A DNA stretch of 64,000 nucleotides from DAOULY01 sp034414595 (GTDB taxonomy: Bacteria; Chloroflexota; Dehalococcoidia; SZUA-161; JAUWZY01), in contig DAOULY010000016.1 in NCBI GenBank assembly GCA_034414595.1, positions 406,956-470,955 on the forward strand. The letters are read 5' to 3'. Below are positions 43,356-51,742 of this stretch, one piece after another. Positions within the stretch are counted from its first letter, which is position 1. Each line of letters begins with the position of its first letter. The position numbers were made by a program, and so were the translations under genes. The notes under the pieces are model-generated. The model had not been told where the DNA came from. It ran no database searches and saw nothing but the letters and a program-made list of their open reading frames with translations.

Positions 43356-43550
43356 AGCAGCCGAGTTCAAGCCATTGGAATTTATCGTCATAGAAGTGGT
43401 TTCGGAGAGGATAGGCGGGCATAAATAGGTGAAAGCAGGAAATCTAAGCAACAAGCGCAATCTGGTCAAATAGACAAGGATGAGGCAGCAGTTTTGGTGA
43501 GTGAGGAGTGAGGGCAGAGATGCGAAAGGCTTCTCTGTCCCTTTGTTTTC
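43356..43550 (+). ncRNA. Candidate cis-regulatory leader RNA, copy A (before DUF2284)
   Basis: About 195 nt of 5' leader. Blocks shared with 51418-51610 in the same order and spacing: GGAGAGGAT (43404), GGCGGG (43414), GCAGGAAAT (43435), TAAGC (43445), then an intrinsic terminator (GGGCAGAGA 43512-43520, TCTCTGTCCC 43532-43541, TTTGTTTT) whose loop is TGCGAAAGGCT. A terminator between promoter and gene implies attenuation. I do not recognise a known riboswitch class. Confidence 0.6.
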
Positions 43551-43628
43551 GAGCCGGGAGAGTGAGGGACAAGTATTGTCTTCCCTGCGGGGCGAAATGG
43601 GAAATGTTGGTTGAAAGGAGGAAATAGG

Positions 43629-44288
43629 ATGACGTTCGGTGCGAAAAAGAAGGTTAGGCTATTTCGCGGTGAAGAAATCTCAGAGCAAACGTTAATGGAG
43701 GACCTGGAGCGGTATCGGCAGCAGGCCTTAAAACTGGGGGCGACAAGTGCCAAGGTGATACCTGCTCACTGGATAATAGTGGATGAACGGGTCAGGCTCA
43801 AGTGCTGGGTACCACGCTGCATGTATTATGGGACATCACCTTCTTGCCCGCCCTTTAGCCCGGAGCCGGAGTTTATGCGTCGAGCCATAGCCCGATATCG
43901 CTGGGCGATATTGTTTGGGATTAACGTGACCCCGGTAGAAAACTTTGCCCAAGGCGACAGGTTAATGGAGAGAATAGAGGTGATAAAGCTTACCTCCAAT
44001 ATCGCCGGAGAGGTAGAGGCAACGGCATTTCTAGACGGCTATCATCTGGCCATAGGTCTGGGCTGCGACGGATGCCGGCTGGCTTACTGCGAGAGGGAAA
44101 GATGCCAGGTGCTTGATGGGGAAAGCTGCAAATTCCCGTTGCAAGCCAGGCCTTCCTTAGAGGGTGTCGGCATCGATGTTTACAGTCTGCTTACCAAGGC
44201 AGGCTGGGACGTCTACCCCATTTGTCGCAGCGTAGACCCAAGTTCAGTCCCTTCCGCTGTCTCCGTGGGGCTTGTCCTCGTTAGGTAA
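43629..44288 (+). CDS. DUF2284 predicted metal-binding protein, copy 2
   Basis: 219 residues from the ATG at 43629, set by AAAGGAGG at 43614-43621. Cysteine motifs KCWVPRCMYYGTSPSCPPFSP and GCDGCRLAYCERERCQ, then RPSLEGVGIDVY: same family as 35.5 kb but longer by a 40-residue N-terminus. Likely binds Fe-S or metal. Sits behind a candidate regulatory leader with a terminator, so its expression is probably conditional. Confidence 0.85.
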   Translation: MTFGAKKKVRLFRGEEISEQTLMEDLERYRQQALKLGATSAKVIPAHWIIVDERVRLKCWVPRCMYYGTSPSCPPFSPEPEFMRRAIARYRWAILFGINVTPVENFAQGDRLMERIEVIKLTSNIAGEVEATAFLDGYHLAIGLGCDGCRLAYCERERCQVLDGESCKFPLQARPSLEGVGIDVYSLLTKAGWDVYPICRSVDPSSVPSAVSVGLVLVR

Positions 44289-44293
44289 ACTGG

Positions 44294-44324
44294 GACACTC
44301 GTATCAATTGAGTATTTGAGTGTC
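44294..44324. terminator. Hairpin between converging DUF2284 and alcohol dehydrogenase genes
   Basis: GACACTC (44294-44300) and GAGTGTC (44318-44324) with a 17-nt loop. There is no strong T-run, so terminator activity is uncertain. Confidence 0.35.
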
Positions 44325-44342
44325 GGGGAATCCAGAGGAGTT

Positions 44343-45467
44343 CTAGCAATTGACCAGCAGCTTTGCCAGTGCGTTCTGATAGATTGTTTTACACTCTGCT
44401 GCTGACCACAACTTCCTCGGGTTGGTAGTCACGGTGGGATCGGCGAACGCATCCTTGGCAATGGCACCCATGTTTTTCCTGAAGTCGTCCAGGTTGTCTC
44501 CCAGGGCATCCTCAAGATCCCTGATGCCCACTAAGCTGTTTAACCTCAGAACCTCATATACCAGCTCTGCGGCTAAGTCGGCATCGCGTATCCCATCCAG
44601 GTCGAGCATACGGGCTATGTCAGCGTACTTTGCCTCAGCGGCTGGTATATTGAAGTCTATTACGTAGGGCAGCATTACGGCATTACCCAGCCCGTGAGGA
44701 ACACCGTAGCGAGCGCCCAGGGGATGGGCATGGGCATGGGTAATACCCAGGGAGGCATTAGCGAAGGATATGCCTGCCATCATGTTAGCCTCGTGCATCT
44801 TCTCCCTGGCGTGTCTATCGCTTGGGTTGGCGTAAGAGCGGGGCAGATACTGGAAGACGTACTGGATTGCTCTGAGTGATAGCCACTCGCATGGTGCGTT
44901 GTCTGTGGTTGATACATAGGCCTCGATGGCATGGGTCAGGGCATCCATCCCAGTATGGGCGGTAATGCCAGGAGGCATAGAGAGGCAGACCTCTGGGTCG
45001 TAGATGGCCACATCAGGCACGATTTCTGAGCTTCTCACCAGATATTTTCTTTTCTCCTCTTCACCCGTGATCAAGGAGCCCCGAGTGACTGCAGAGCCGG
45101 TGCCGCTAGTGGTCTCTATGGCTACCAGTCTGGCCTTGCGCCGTAGGGGGGGCAGGGTCTTAACGGGTCCCGTTCCCCATTCCCTAACCTTGTCCTCCAC
45201 AGGTAACTCCGGGTATTCATAGAAGACCCAGGCTGACTTGGCTAAGTCTATGGCAGAGCCGCCGCCGAATCCCAGAATCCAGTCGGGATTGAAGTTTAGT
45301 AGCTTCTCTTTGAACTCGACCACCTGCCTCATAGGAGGGTCGGGGAGCACTCCTTCTAATAAGGTTACTTCCTTCCCCGACCCTTTCAAAATGGGCAGTA
45401 TCATTTCCTCAGCCAGTTTGGTGGTGGCATGCCCGCCTGAGATTACGGCTACTCGTTTCATTTCCAT
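44343..45467 (-). CDS. Iron-containing alcohol dehydrogenase
   Basis: 374 residues (ATG 45467 or 45461). Group III ADH: NAD-binding GFGGGSAIDLAKS near residue 87, ETTSGTGSAVTRGSLIT, and metal ligands Asp and His in GMDALTHAIEAY plus THAHAHPLGARYGVPHG. It oxidises alcohols or reduces aldehydes. It borders the glycyl-radical gene cluster and could process an aldehyde from it, as happens with diol and choline lyases; that is inference. Confidence 0.9.
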   Translation of the reverse strand: MEMKRVAVISGGHATTKLAEEMILPILKGSGKEVTLLEGVLPDPPMRQVVEFKEKLLNFNPDWILGFGGGSAIDLAKSAWVFYEYPELPVEDKVREWGTGPVKTLPPLRRKARLVAIETTSGTGSAVTRGSLITGEEEKRKYLVRSSEIVPDVAIYDPEVCLSMPPGITAHTGMDALTHAIEAYVSTTDNAPCEWLSLRAIQYVFQYLPRSYANPSDRHAREKMHEANMMAGISFANASLGITHAHAHPLGARYGVPHGLGNAVMLPYVIDFNIPAAEAKYADIARMLDLDGIRDADLAAELVYEVLRLNSLVGIRDLEDALGDNLDDFRKNMGAIAKDAFADPTVTTNPRKLWSAAECKTIYQNALAKLLVNC

Positions 45468-45580
45468 CCGAGCTAGGTGGTCGCGGCAGCCGTAGCCAAA
45501 AGTGGTTTCCCGTGGTAGTCTAATCCAGCTTATCCTCTTGCCCTCCTTCTAACAGTGATTTCTTTACAACTTGGAGGCCA

Positions 45581-45609
45581 AATATATCACAGGCGTACCC
45601 AGCTGTCAA
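45581..45609 (-). promoter_or_regulatory. Alcohol dehydrogenase promoter
   Basis: Minus-strand TTGACA (45609-45604), 17-bp spacer, TATATT (45586-45581) with an extended TG. The leader to the ATG is about 107 nt. Confidence 0.7.
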
Positions 45610-45966
45610 TCCTGACTGCGGCCCGGCTCGCTGCGTACCTGTGTCATCACAAGCGGACTGCAATCTGCAGTGTACCTCCAGAATCCTCTCATGCTACTTC
45701 GCAGTGACGAAAAAGCCCTCAAGCTACCATCCAATCTGCACCTCGTAAATTTCAGGGAGAGTGGCTTTGCAGCCAACGCCTTCTGCTCACCAGTGAATTG
45801 AGAAATAACTAAACTTTGAACGCAACCCAGTAGAAATACAAGTCGAAAGGGAGTCGGTGACAGTCTAAAATATCCGGTAAGGAGGCGGCTAAACCACTGT
45901 GCCCAGCCCGACGGTTTCAATATTCGACCTAGCCCCGAAATGGGTTTGCAGGGTAAATTGTTGTGA

Positions 45967-45972
45967 TATAAT
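45967..45972 (+). promoter_or_regulatory. Extended -10 promoter of glycyl radical enzyme 1
   Basis: TGATATAAT with a TATAAT at 45967-45972; TTTGCA about 16 bp upstream is a weak -35. Start near 45979, just before GGGAGGAAG and the ATG. Confidence 0.6.
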
Positions 45973-45992
45973 TGCTTTGAGGGAGGAAGAAA

Positions 45993-48443
45993 ATGGGTAG
46001 AGGTGTTCAACTTTTAGAGCTGGAGAGGGGAGTCTCGTCGCGGATTGAGAACTTAAGGGAGCGTCATATTCGCTCAGTGCCTTATGTTTCCGTCGAGAGA
46101 TGTCTTCATCACACCAATTCATTCAAGAAAACGGAGGGCGAGCCCAAGGAGATAAGAAGGGCGAAAGCACTGAAGGAGATTGTGGAAAACTTGAGCATTG
46201 ACATTGACCGAGATGAGCTGCTCGTTGGTGGCATCACCACCAGGCCCCGTGGTGCACAGCTCTTTCCCGAAATATCGGTGGCATGGCTTGAGGAGGAATT
46301 GGACACGCTGCCTACAAGGGAATTCGACCCGCTTATTATAAGTGAAGAGGATAAGGCAATCATCAGGAGAGAGGTCATCCCATATTGGGAAGGGAAAACG
46401 ACAGAAGACGTTTTTATCAAAATGGTACCTGAAGAGATAGAAGACCTCCTTTCCTGTGGGCATTGGTCTAATCGTGTTCGCTATTTTACCTTTACCCAAC
46501 CTTCTCTATTTACGCCGAGTGAGTTCCTGAAGTTGGGATTCAAAGGGCTAAAGATGAAGGCTGACCAAAAAGTTGCGCAGCTGGAACTGACTAAATTTGA
46601 GGATGTCAACAAGCTACCCTTCCTCAACTCGGTGAAGATCGCTTGCCAGGCAGCCACCATCTTCATTAAACGATATGCAGCATTGGCCAGAGAGCTCGGT
46701 GATAAGGAAGAAGATGCCCAGAGGAAGGAAGAGCTGGAAAGGGTAGTCGAAGTCTGCGAATGGATAGCAGAGAATCCACCGAGGACTTTCCATGAAGCAC
46801 TGCAGCTTGCCTTGTTTGTCGCCCTGATTATCAGACTGGAAGCAGCGGTCAATGTTGTCACGCCAGGGAGACTCGATCAATGGCTTTATCCCTTTTACAA
46901 AGAAGACATCGAGCATGGGAGGCTCACTAGGGAAGAGGCTTTAGAGCTTCTCGAGTGCTTTTTCATCAAGATATGCGACATCTGGCTCGCTAGGCCAAAA
47001 GAGATGGCGATGCATTACGGAGGTTATGCCAGTTGGTTTACCACTAATGTAGGCGGTTTGACCCGGGAAGGCAACGATGCCACTAATGAGCTATCTTACA
47101 TGATTTTGCAGGCAGTGGTAGACCTTCGGCTGTATCTTCCTGACATAGCGGTGAGATTGCACAAAGGAACCCCGGATGGCTTTTTAAGGAAGGTTTGTGA
47201 GGTGCTAAGACTTGGCATCGGGAATCCCAAGTTCTATAACGATGAGCAAGCAATCCCTATCGTGATGCAGCTGACAAATGGGGCGATATCCCTGGAGCAG
47301 GCGCGAGATTACTTCAACTCAGCTTGTACAGAGCTTCAGTTAACTGACCCCTACGCTCCCGGGTATCTGTTTCATTGGGGTGCCTTGTGCTCGGCAGCTC
47401 CTTTGGAGTATGTGTTCACTAACGGAAGAGCAAGGATAAATGGAAAACGGATCGGAATCGAGACCGGTGAGCCAAGGAACTTCAACAGCCATGACGAGGT
47501 AGTAGAGGCATTTAAGAAGCAGTATGCCCACATCATAAGGCTCTACATAGCATCGCAGAATCTGAGCACAGCTGCAGCTCTTAATAGCACAGTGGCCACA
47601 CCATTTCTATCAGCAGTGCATCCGGTGTGCATAGAAAATGGAGTGGACTTGTATTTGGGTGGCGGAGGCCTACCTGCAGAACTTCAGTTCTTTTTCAGCC
47701 GTGTCGGCGTGGGGTTGCCTGATATCATCGATTCATTGGCTGCGATCAAAAAACTTGTGTTTGAGGATAAGGTTATCTCCATGGCTGAGCTTATGGACGC
47801 GCTGGATAACGACTTCGAGGGCCGGGAGGATTTGAGGCAGATACTGATAAACAGTGCTCCAAAATATGGCAATGACGATGATTATGTGGACTCGATCGCA
47901 AAAGAAGTATATTGCATCGTAGGTGAAGAAATATATAAATATAGAAACCCTCTGGGAGGGAAATGGTATCCTAACATACTTAGTCTTACCAGCAACAATC
48001 CATATGGCAGGGCGATCGGGGCATTGCCATCGGGAAGGAAGGCATGGACTGCCCTGGCTGATGCTGGTGCTCCCTTCTTCGGCTATGACAGGAATGGGCC
48101 GACGGCAGTGATCAAGACCGTTGGCAAAGTAAACCGAGCAGCGCTGGACAACGGAACGCCGATGACCATGCTGCAAAACATGAGGCTCAGCCCAGTGATA
48201 TTGGAAGGTGAGAAGGGATTGAAGAACGTGGCGGCATTCCTCAGGACGTGGTGTGAGCTGGGTTGTTTTCAGACACAAATCAATGTAGTGAGCTCGGAGG
48301 TCATGCGAGATGCTCAGGCGCATCCCGAAGAATATCCCGACCTCCTGGTCAAGGTAGCAGGATACAGCGCATATTTCACCCAGATTAACAGGTCACTCCA
48401 GGATGATATCATAAGCAGGACGGAGCATTCAGAATGGAGGTAA
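45993..48443 (+). CDS. Glycyl radical enzyme (PFL/dehydratase type), copy 1
   Basis: 816 residues. The radical-bearing Gly is Gly790 in KVAGYSAYF, followed by LQDDIISRTEH; the active-site Cys is Cys445 in NSACTEL, with the Glu two residues later as in glycerol and diol dehydratases. The usual GCVEP is ACTEL here. Glycyl radical enzymes are oxygen sensitive and catalyse dehydration, C-C cleavage, decarboxylation or fumarate addition. Substrate cannot be read from motifs I know. A radical-SAM activase, needed to install the radical, is absent from the window. Start supported by GGGAGGAAG. Copy 2 follows directly. Confidence 0.88.
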   Translation: MGRGVQLLELERGVSSRIENLRERHIRSVPYVSVERCLHHTNSFKKTEGEPKEIRRAKALKEIVENLSIDIDRDELLVGGITTRPRGAQLFPEISVAWLEEELDTLPTREFDPLIISEEDKAIIRREVIPYWEGKTTEDVFIKMVPEEIEDLLSCGHWSNRVRYFTFTQPSLFTPSEFLKLGFKGLKMKADQKVAQLELTKFEDVNKLPFLNSVKIACQAATIFIKRYAALARELGDKEEDAQRKEELERVVEVCEWIAENPPRTFHEALQLALFVALIIRLEAAVNVVTPGRLDQWLYPFYKEDIEHGRLTREEALELLECFFIKICDIWLARPKEMAMHYGGYASWFTTNVGGLTREGNDATNELSYMILQAVVDLRLYLPDIAVRLHKGTPDGFLRKVCEVLRLGIGNPKFYNDEQAIPIVMQLTNGAISLEQARDYFNSACTELQLTDPYAPGYLFHWGALCSAAPLEYVFTNGRARINGKRIGIETGEPRNFNSHDEVVEAFKKQYAHIIRLYIASQNLSTAAALNSTVATPFLSAVHPVCIENGVDLYLGGGGLPAELQFFFSRVGVGLPDIIDSLAAIKKLVFEDKVISMAELMDALDNDFEGREDLRQILINSAPKYGNDDDYVDSIAKEVYCIVGEEIYKYRNPLGGKWYPNILSLTSNNPYGRAIGALPSGRKAWTALADAGAPFFGYDRNGPTAVIKTVGKVNRAALDNGTPMTMLQNMRLSPVILEGEKGLKNVAAFLRTWCELGCFQTQINVVSSEVMRDAQAHPEEYPDLLVKVAGYSAYFTQINRSLQDDIISRTEHSEWR

Positions 48444-48589
48444 ACATCGCTCAGGACTGAATGCAATTGGAGGAGGTAGGAATAGCGGTTCTTCTGAACT
48501 TCCGTGCTAACACACCCGACAGATGATCTAAGAGGCCTACCTGATGATAAAGCTGAGAAAATCTGCGGGTGGGCAAAGCAGTGCATTCC

Positions 48590-48620
48590 TTGACATAGGG
48601 GGATTGCCGGCTCATATTAT
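48590..48620 (+). promoter_or_regulatory. Possible promoter of glycyl radical enzyme 2
   Basis: TTGACA (48590-48595) and TATTAT (48615-48620), spacer 19 bp, which is long. It would let copy 2 be transcribed separately from copy 1. Confidence 0.4.
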
Positions 48621-48637
48621 ATCTCAAGGAGGAGGAA

Positions 48638-51088
48638 ATGGAGAGAAACGTTCAACTTTTAGAGTTGGAAGAGGGCATCTCGGAGAGGATTGAAAGGTTA
48701 AGGGAAGGTCATATTTATTCAGTGCCTTACGTCTCAGTTGAGAGGTGTCTTCATCTGACAAATTCGTTCCAGAAAACGGAGGGCGAGCCCAAGGAGATTA
48801 GGAGGGCAAAAGCCCTCATGGAGATTGTGGAGAACTTGAGCATTGATATCGACCGTGATGAGCTACTCGTCGGTGGTATCACCACCAAGCCACGTGGGGC
48901 ACATCTCTTTCCTGAGTTATCGGTGGAATGGCTCAAGGACGAATTGGATACGCTGGCGACGAGGGAATTCGACCCGCTTGTTGTAAGTGAAGAGGATAAG
49001 GAAATAGTCAGAAAAGAGGTTATCCCATACTGGGAGGGGAAAACAAACGAGGAACTTTTTAATAGCATCATACCTGAAAGTGTGAAAGACATCCTTGAAG
49101 CTCATCATTGTTCCTGTCGTGTCCGCTATTTTACTCTAACACAGCCTTCGATGTTCGCCCCAAAGGAGTTTCTAAGCCTAGGGTTTAAGGGATTGAAGAT
49201 GAAGGCTGATCATAGAATTGAGCGTCTGAACCTGTCAAAATTTGAGGATGTTAATAAGCTACCCCTTCTCAATTCTGTAAAGATCGCCTGCGATGCAGCT
49301 ACAACTTTCATTAAGCGGTATGCAGCATTGGCCAAGGAACTCGAGGCAAGGGAGGAAAACGCTGGTAGAAAAAAGGAGTTGGAAAGGATAGCTGAAGCTT
49401 GTGAATGGATATCAGAGAATCCGCCGAGAACTTTTTTTGAAGCACTGCAGCTCAGCTTGTTTGTTCTCGTGACCGAAAGGTTGGAAGCTTCAGCGAACAC
49501 CATGCAGCCAGGGAGGGTTGACCAATGGCTGTATCCCTTTTACCAAAAGGACATCGATGAAGGAAGGATTACCAGAGAAGAAGCGTTGGAGCTAATTGAG
49601 TGCTTCTTTATTAAAGTATGCAACATCTGGCTTGCAAGACCGAAAGAAATAGCAGCGCATTATGGTGGTTACGCTAACTGGTTTACTATCAACATAGGTG
49701 GTCTGACCAGAGAGGGTCAAGATGCCACTAATGAGCTATCATATCTGCTTTTACAAGCACAAACTGATCTGAAATTATACTTACCTGATATATCTATTAG
49801 GTTGCACAAAGGAACTCCGGATGACTTTCTAAGGAAGGCTTGTGAGGTATTAAGACTGGGTATGGGGCACCCGAAGTTCTATAACGATGAGCAGATAATC
49901 CCTATCGTGATGCAGGTAACAAATGGAACAGTAACTTTGGAACAGGCGCGAGATTACTTCAATTCAGCCTGTGTGGAGTTTCAGTTAGCTGAGGACCCCT
50001 GTGCACCTTGTTCCCAGTTTCACTGGGGTGGCTTGAACTCCGCAGCGCCCTTGGAGTATGTATTGACCAACGGGATAGCAAGGATAACCGGGAAGAAGAT
50101 CGGAATTGAGACCGGAGATCCAAGGAAGTTCAGTAGCTATGACGAGGTAGTAGAGGCACTTAAGAAGCAGTATGCACATACCATGAGCCTTTACATAACA
50201 TTGCAGAATCTGGGCACTTTTGCTGCTCTTAATAGCACGGTAGCCACGCCATTTATGTCGGCGATGCATCCAGTCTGTATAGAAAATGGTGTAGATTTCT
50301 ATTCAGGAGGTGGCCTGCCACCGGAACTTCGGTTTTGCTTTGCCCATATGGGTGTCGGAACGCCCGATGTAATAGACTCACTGGTTGCAATCAAAAAACT
50401 CGTATTCGAGGATAAAGTTATCTCCATGGCTGAGCTTACGGACGCGCTGGATAATGACTTCAAGGGCAGGGAAGATTTGAGGCAGATGTTGATAAACAAT
50501 GCCCCCAAATATGGCAATGACGATGATTATGCAGACTCGATAGCGAAGGAAATATGTTGTATGGAAGCCGAGGAACTATATAAATATAGAAATGCGTGGG
50601 GCGGGAAGTGGTACGGTCTCATACACAGTCTTACAAGCAACAATCCATTTGGTATGGTGACCGGGGCATTACCATCGGGAAGGAAGGCATGGACTGCCCT
50701 GGCTGATGCTGGCGCTCCATACTTCGGCTATGACAGGAATGGGCCAACAGCAGTGATCAAGTCTATCGGCAAGATAAATCGGGCACCGCTGGAAAATGGA
50801 ACGGCCATGACGGTATTAAATAACATGAGGCTCAGCCCAGTGATATTGGAAGCTGAGAAGGGATTAGATAATATGTCAGCATTCCTTAGGGCATGGGTTG
50901 AGCTGGACTGTTTTCACATACAATTCAATGTAGTAAGCTCTGAGACTTTACGAGCTGCTCAAGCGCATCCCGAGAAATACCCGGACCTCATGGTCAAAGT
51001 GGCAGGATGGAGTGCCTACTTCACCCAGATAAATAGGTCACTCCAGGATGACATCATAGAGAGGACAGAACACTCCGTATGGCCATAG
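48638..51088 (+). CDS. Glycyl radical enzyme, copy 2
   Basis: 816 residues, same length as copy 1 and about 70% identical by eye, so a tandem duplication. Gly790 is in KVAGWSAYF (Trp in place of the usual Tyr after the Gly) and Cys445 in NSACVEF, so the core residues are kept. Divergence is concentrated in the stretches around residues 130-160 and 450-470, near the active-site Cys, which suggests different substrates. Strong start at AAGGAGGAGGAA. A 194-bp spacer separates the copies. Confidence 0.88.
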   Translation: MERNVQLLELEEGISERIERLREGHIYSVPYVSVERCLHLTNSFQKTEGEPKEIRRAKALMEIVENLSIDIDRDELLVGGITTKPRGAHLFPELSVEWLKDELDTLATREFDPLVVSEEDKEIVRKEVIPYWEGKTNEELFNSIIPESVKDILEAHHCSCRVRYFTLTQPSMFAPKEFLSLGFKGLKMKADHRIERLNLSKFEDVNKLPLLNSVKIACDAATTFIKRYAALAKELEAREENAGRKKELERIAEACEWISENPPRTFFEALQLSLFVLVTERLEASANTMQPGRVDQWLYPFYQKDIDEGRITREEALELIECFFIKVCNIWLARPKEIAAHYGGYANWFTINIGGLTREGQDATNELSYLLLQAQTDLKLYLPDISIRLHKGTPDDFLRKACEVLRLGMGHPKFYNDEQIIPIVMQVTNGTVTLEQARDYFNSACVEFQLAEDPCAPCSQFHWGGLNSAAPLEYVLTNGIARITGKKIGIETGDPRKFSSYDEVVEALKKQYAHTMSLYITLQNLGTFAALNSTVATPFMSAMHPVCIENGVDFYSGGGLPPELRFCFAHMGVGTPDVIDSLVAIKKLVFEDKVISMAELTDALDNDFKGREDLRQMLINNAPKYGNDDDYADSIAKEICCMEAEELYKYRNAWGGKWYGLIHSLTSNNPFGMVTGALPSGRKAWTALADAGAPYFGYDRNGPTAVIKSIGKINRAPLENGTAMTVLNNMRLSPVILEAEKGLDNMSAFLRAWVELDCFHIQFNVVSSETLRAAQAHPEKYPDLMVKVAGWSAYFTQINRSLQDDIIERTEHSVWP

Positions 51089-51310
51089 GATATCCAAATT
51101 TTCGCGCTCCCCCAAAATGCTTGAGTTTGGGCTCGAAGCTTAGTGCCTGCTGTACTTGCTCACGCAGCTCTTGTGTCGTCACTCGGCTACCATAGCCTTC
51201 GCTCTTTCCCTTGACTTGTACGCCCTCCAATGGATATTCCTGGCAATGTTGGCACCGTAAAGCCCAGTATCTTCCACTGAACTGACGCTCCAGAAGGGTA
51301 TCGGTCCAGT
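51061..51310 (-). pseudogene. Open frame without a start codon, zinc-ribbon-like remnant
   Basis: On the minus strand an 80-codon frame reads like real protein (RYWALRCQHCQEYPLEGVQ with a CxxC, later TTQELREQVQQAL) but begins just after a stop with no ATG, GTG or TTG nearby. Its end overlaps the last bases of glycyl radical enzyme 2. Probably a decayed gene; coding status is uncertain. Confidence 0.3.
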
Positions 51311-51382
51311 TCTATCTGTCATTATATCCTGGGAATACCTGCTCCATAAGGATTCCCTTTTAGAGAGACCTTGTTGAATGAC

Positions 51383-51411
51383 TTGACATCGCTCTTGATA
51401 AGTTGTATATA
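51383..51411 (+). promoter_or_regulatory. Promoter of leader B
   Basis: TTGACA (51383-51388), 17-bp spacer, TATATA (51406-51411), matching the leader A promoter exactly in both boxes and spacing. Confidence 0.75.
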
Positions 51412-51417
51412 TAGGAC

Positions 51418-51610
51418 ATTATCTACACCTTGGTAGCGGAGCATTTTATGATGCTGTAAGAGGCTCAGGAGAGAATCGGCGGGACAAGTAAGCGAGAGCA
51501 GGGAATGTAAGCGATAGGCATTACAGGATTTGACAGATGGTGAGGAGGTAGCAAAGCTGTTGACGAAGGGTAGAGAGGATGCGTAAGGCTTCTCTGCCCT
51601 TTTGTTTTTG
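51418..51610 (+). ncRNA. Candidate cis-regulatory leader RNA, copy B (before PEP-utilising protein 1)
   Basis: About 192 nt. GGAGAGAAT (51468), GGCGGG (51478), GCAGGGAAT (51498) and TAAGC (51508) match copy A with one nucleotide of spacing change. The terminator is GGGTAGAGA (51568-51576), loop GGATGCGTAAGGCT, TCTCTGCCC (51591-51599) and TTTTGTTTTT. The downstream ATG is about 135 nt further. The gene controlled is unrelated to that behind copy A. Confidence 0.6.
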
Positions 51611-51742
51611 AGCCCACGCAGGGTCACGTGCTGAATAGGCTGGCCCAGAAAGGAGGTGAAACGCGTAACGTAAAGCGAAAACACAATCAAAGTTAAAAGG
51701 AAATGGTTCAACACAAATCAGACTATGAAAAGAGAGGATGAA

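Larger units (their letters stand above)
45468..45992. other. Divergent intergenic region between alcohol dehydrogenase and glycyl radical enzyme 1
   Basis: No credible gene. It carries the two divergent promoters listed separately. A stray AAGGAGGG on the minus strand (about 45540) has no start codon in range. Confidence 0.6.

Noticed and set aside
43020..43469. Minus-strand 149-codon open frame overlapping the tmRNA 3' end
   Set aside because: It runs through the tmRNA and its terminator and has no ribosome-binding site; the tmRNA explains the sequence.
45606..46010. Minus-strand 134-codon open frame upstream of GRE 1
   Set aside because: Overlaps the GRE start and promoter, has no ribosome-binding site and unusual composition.
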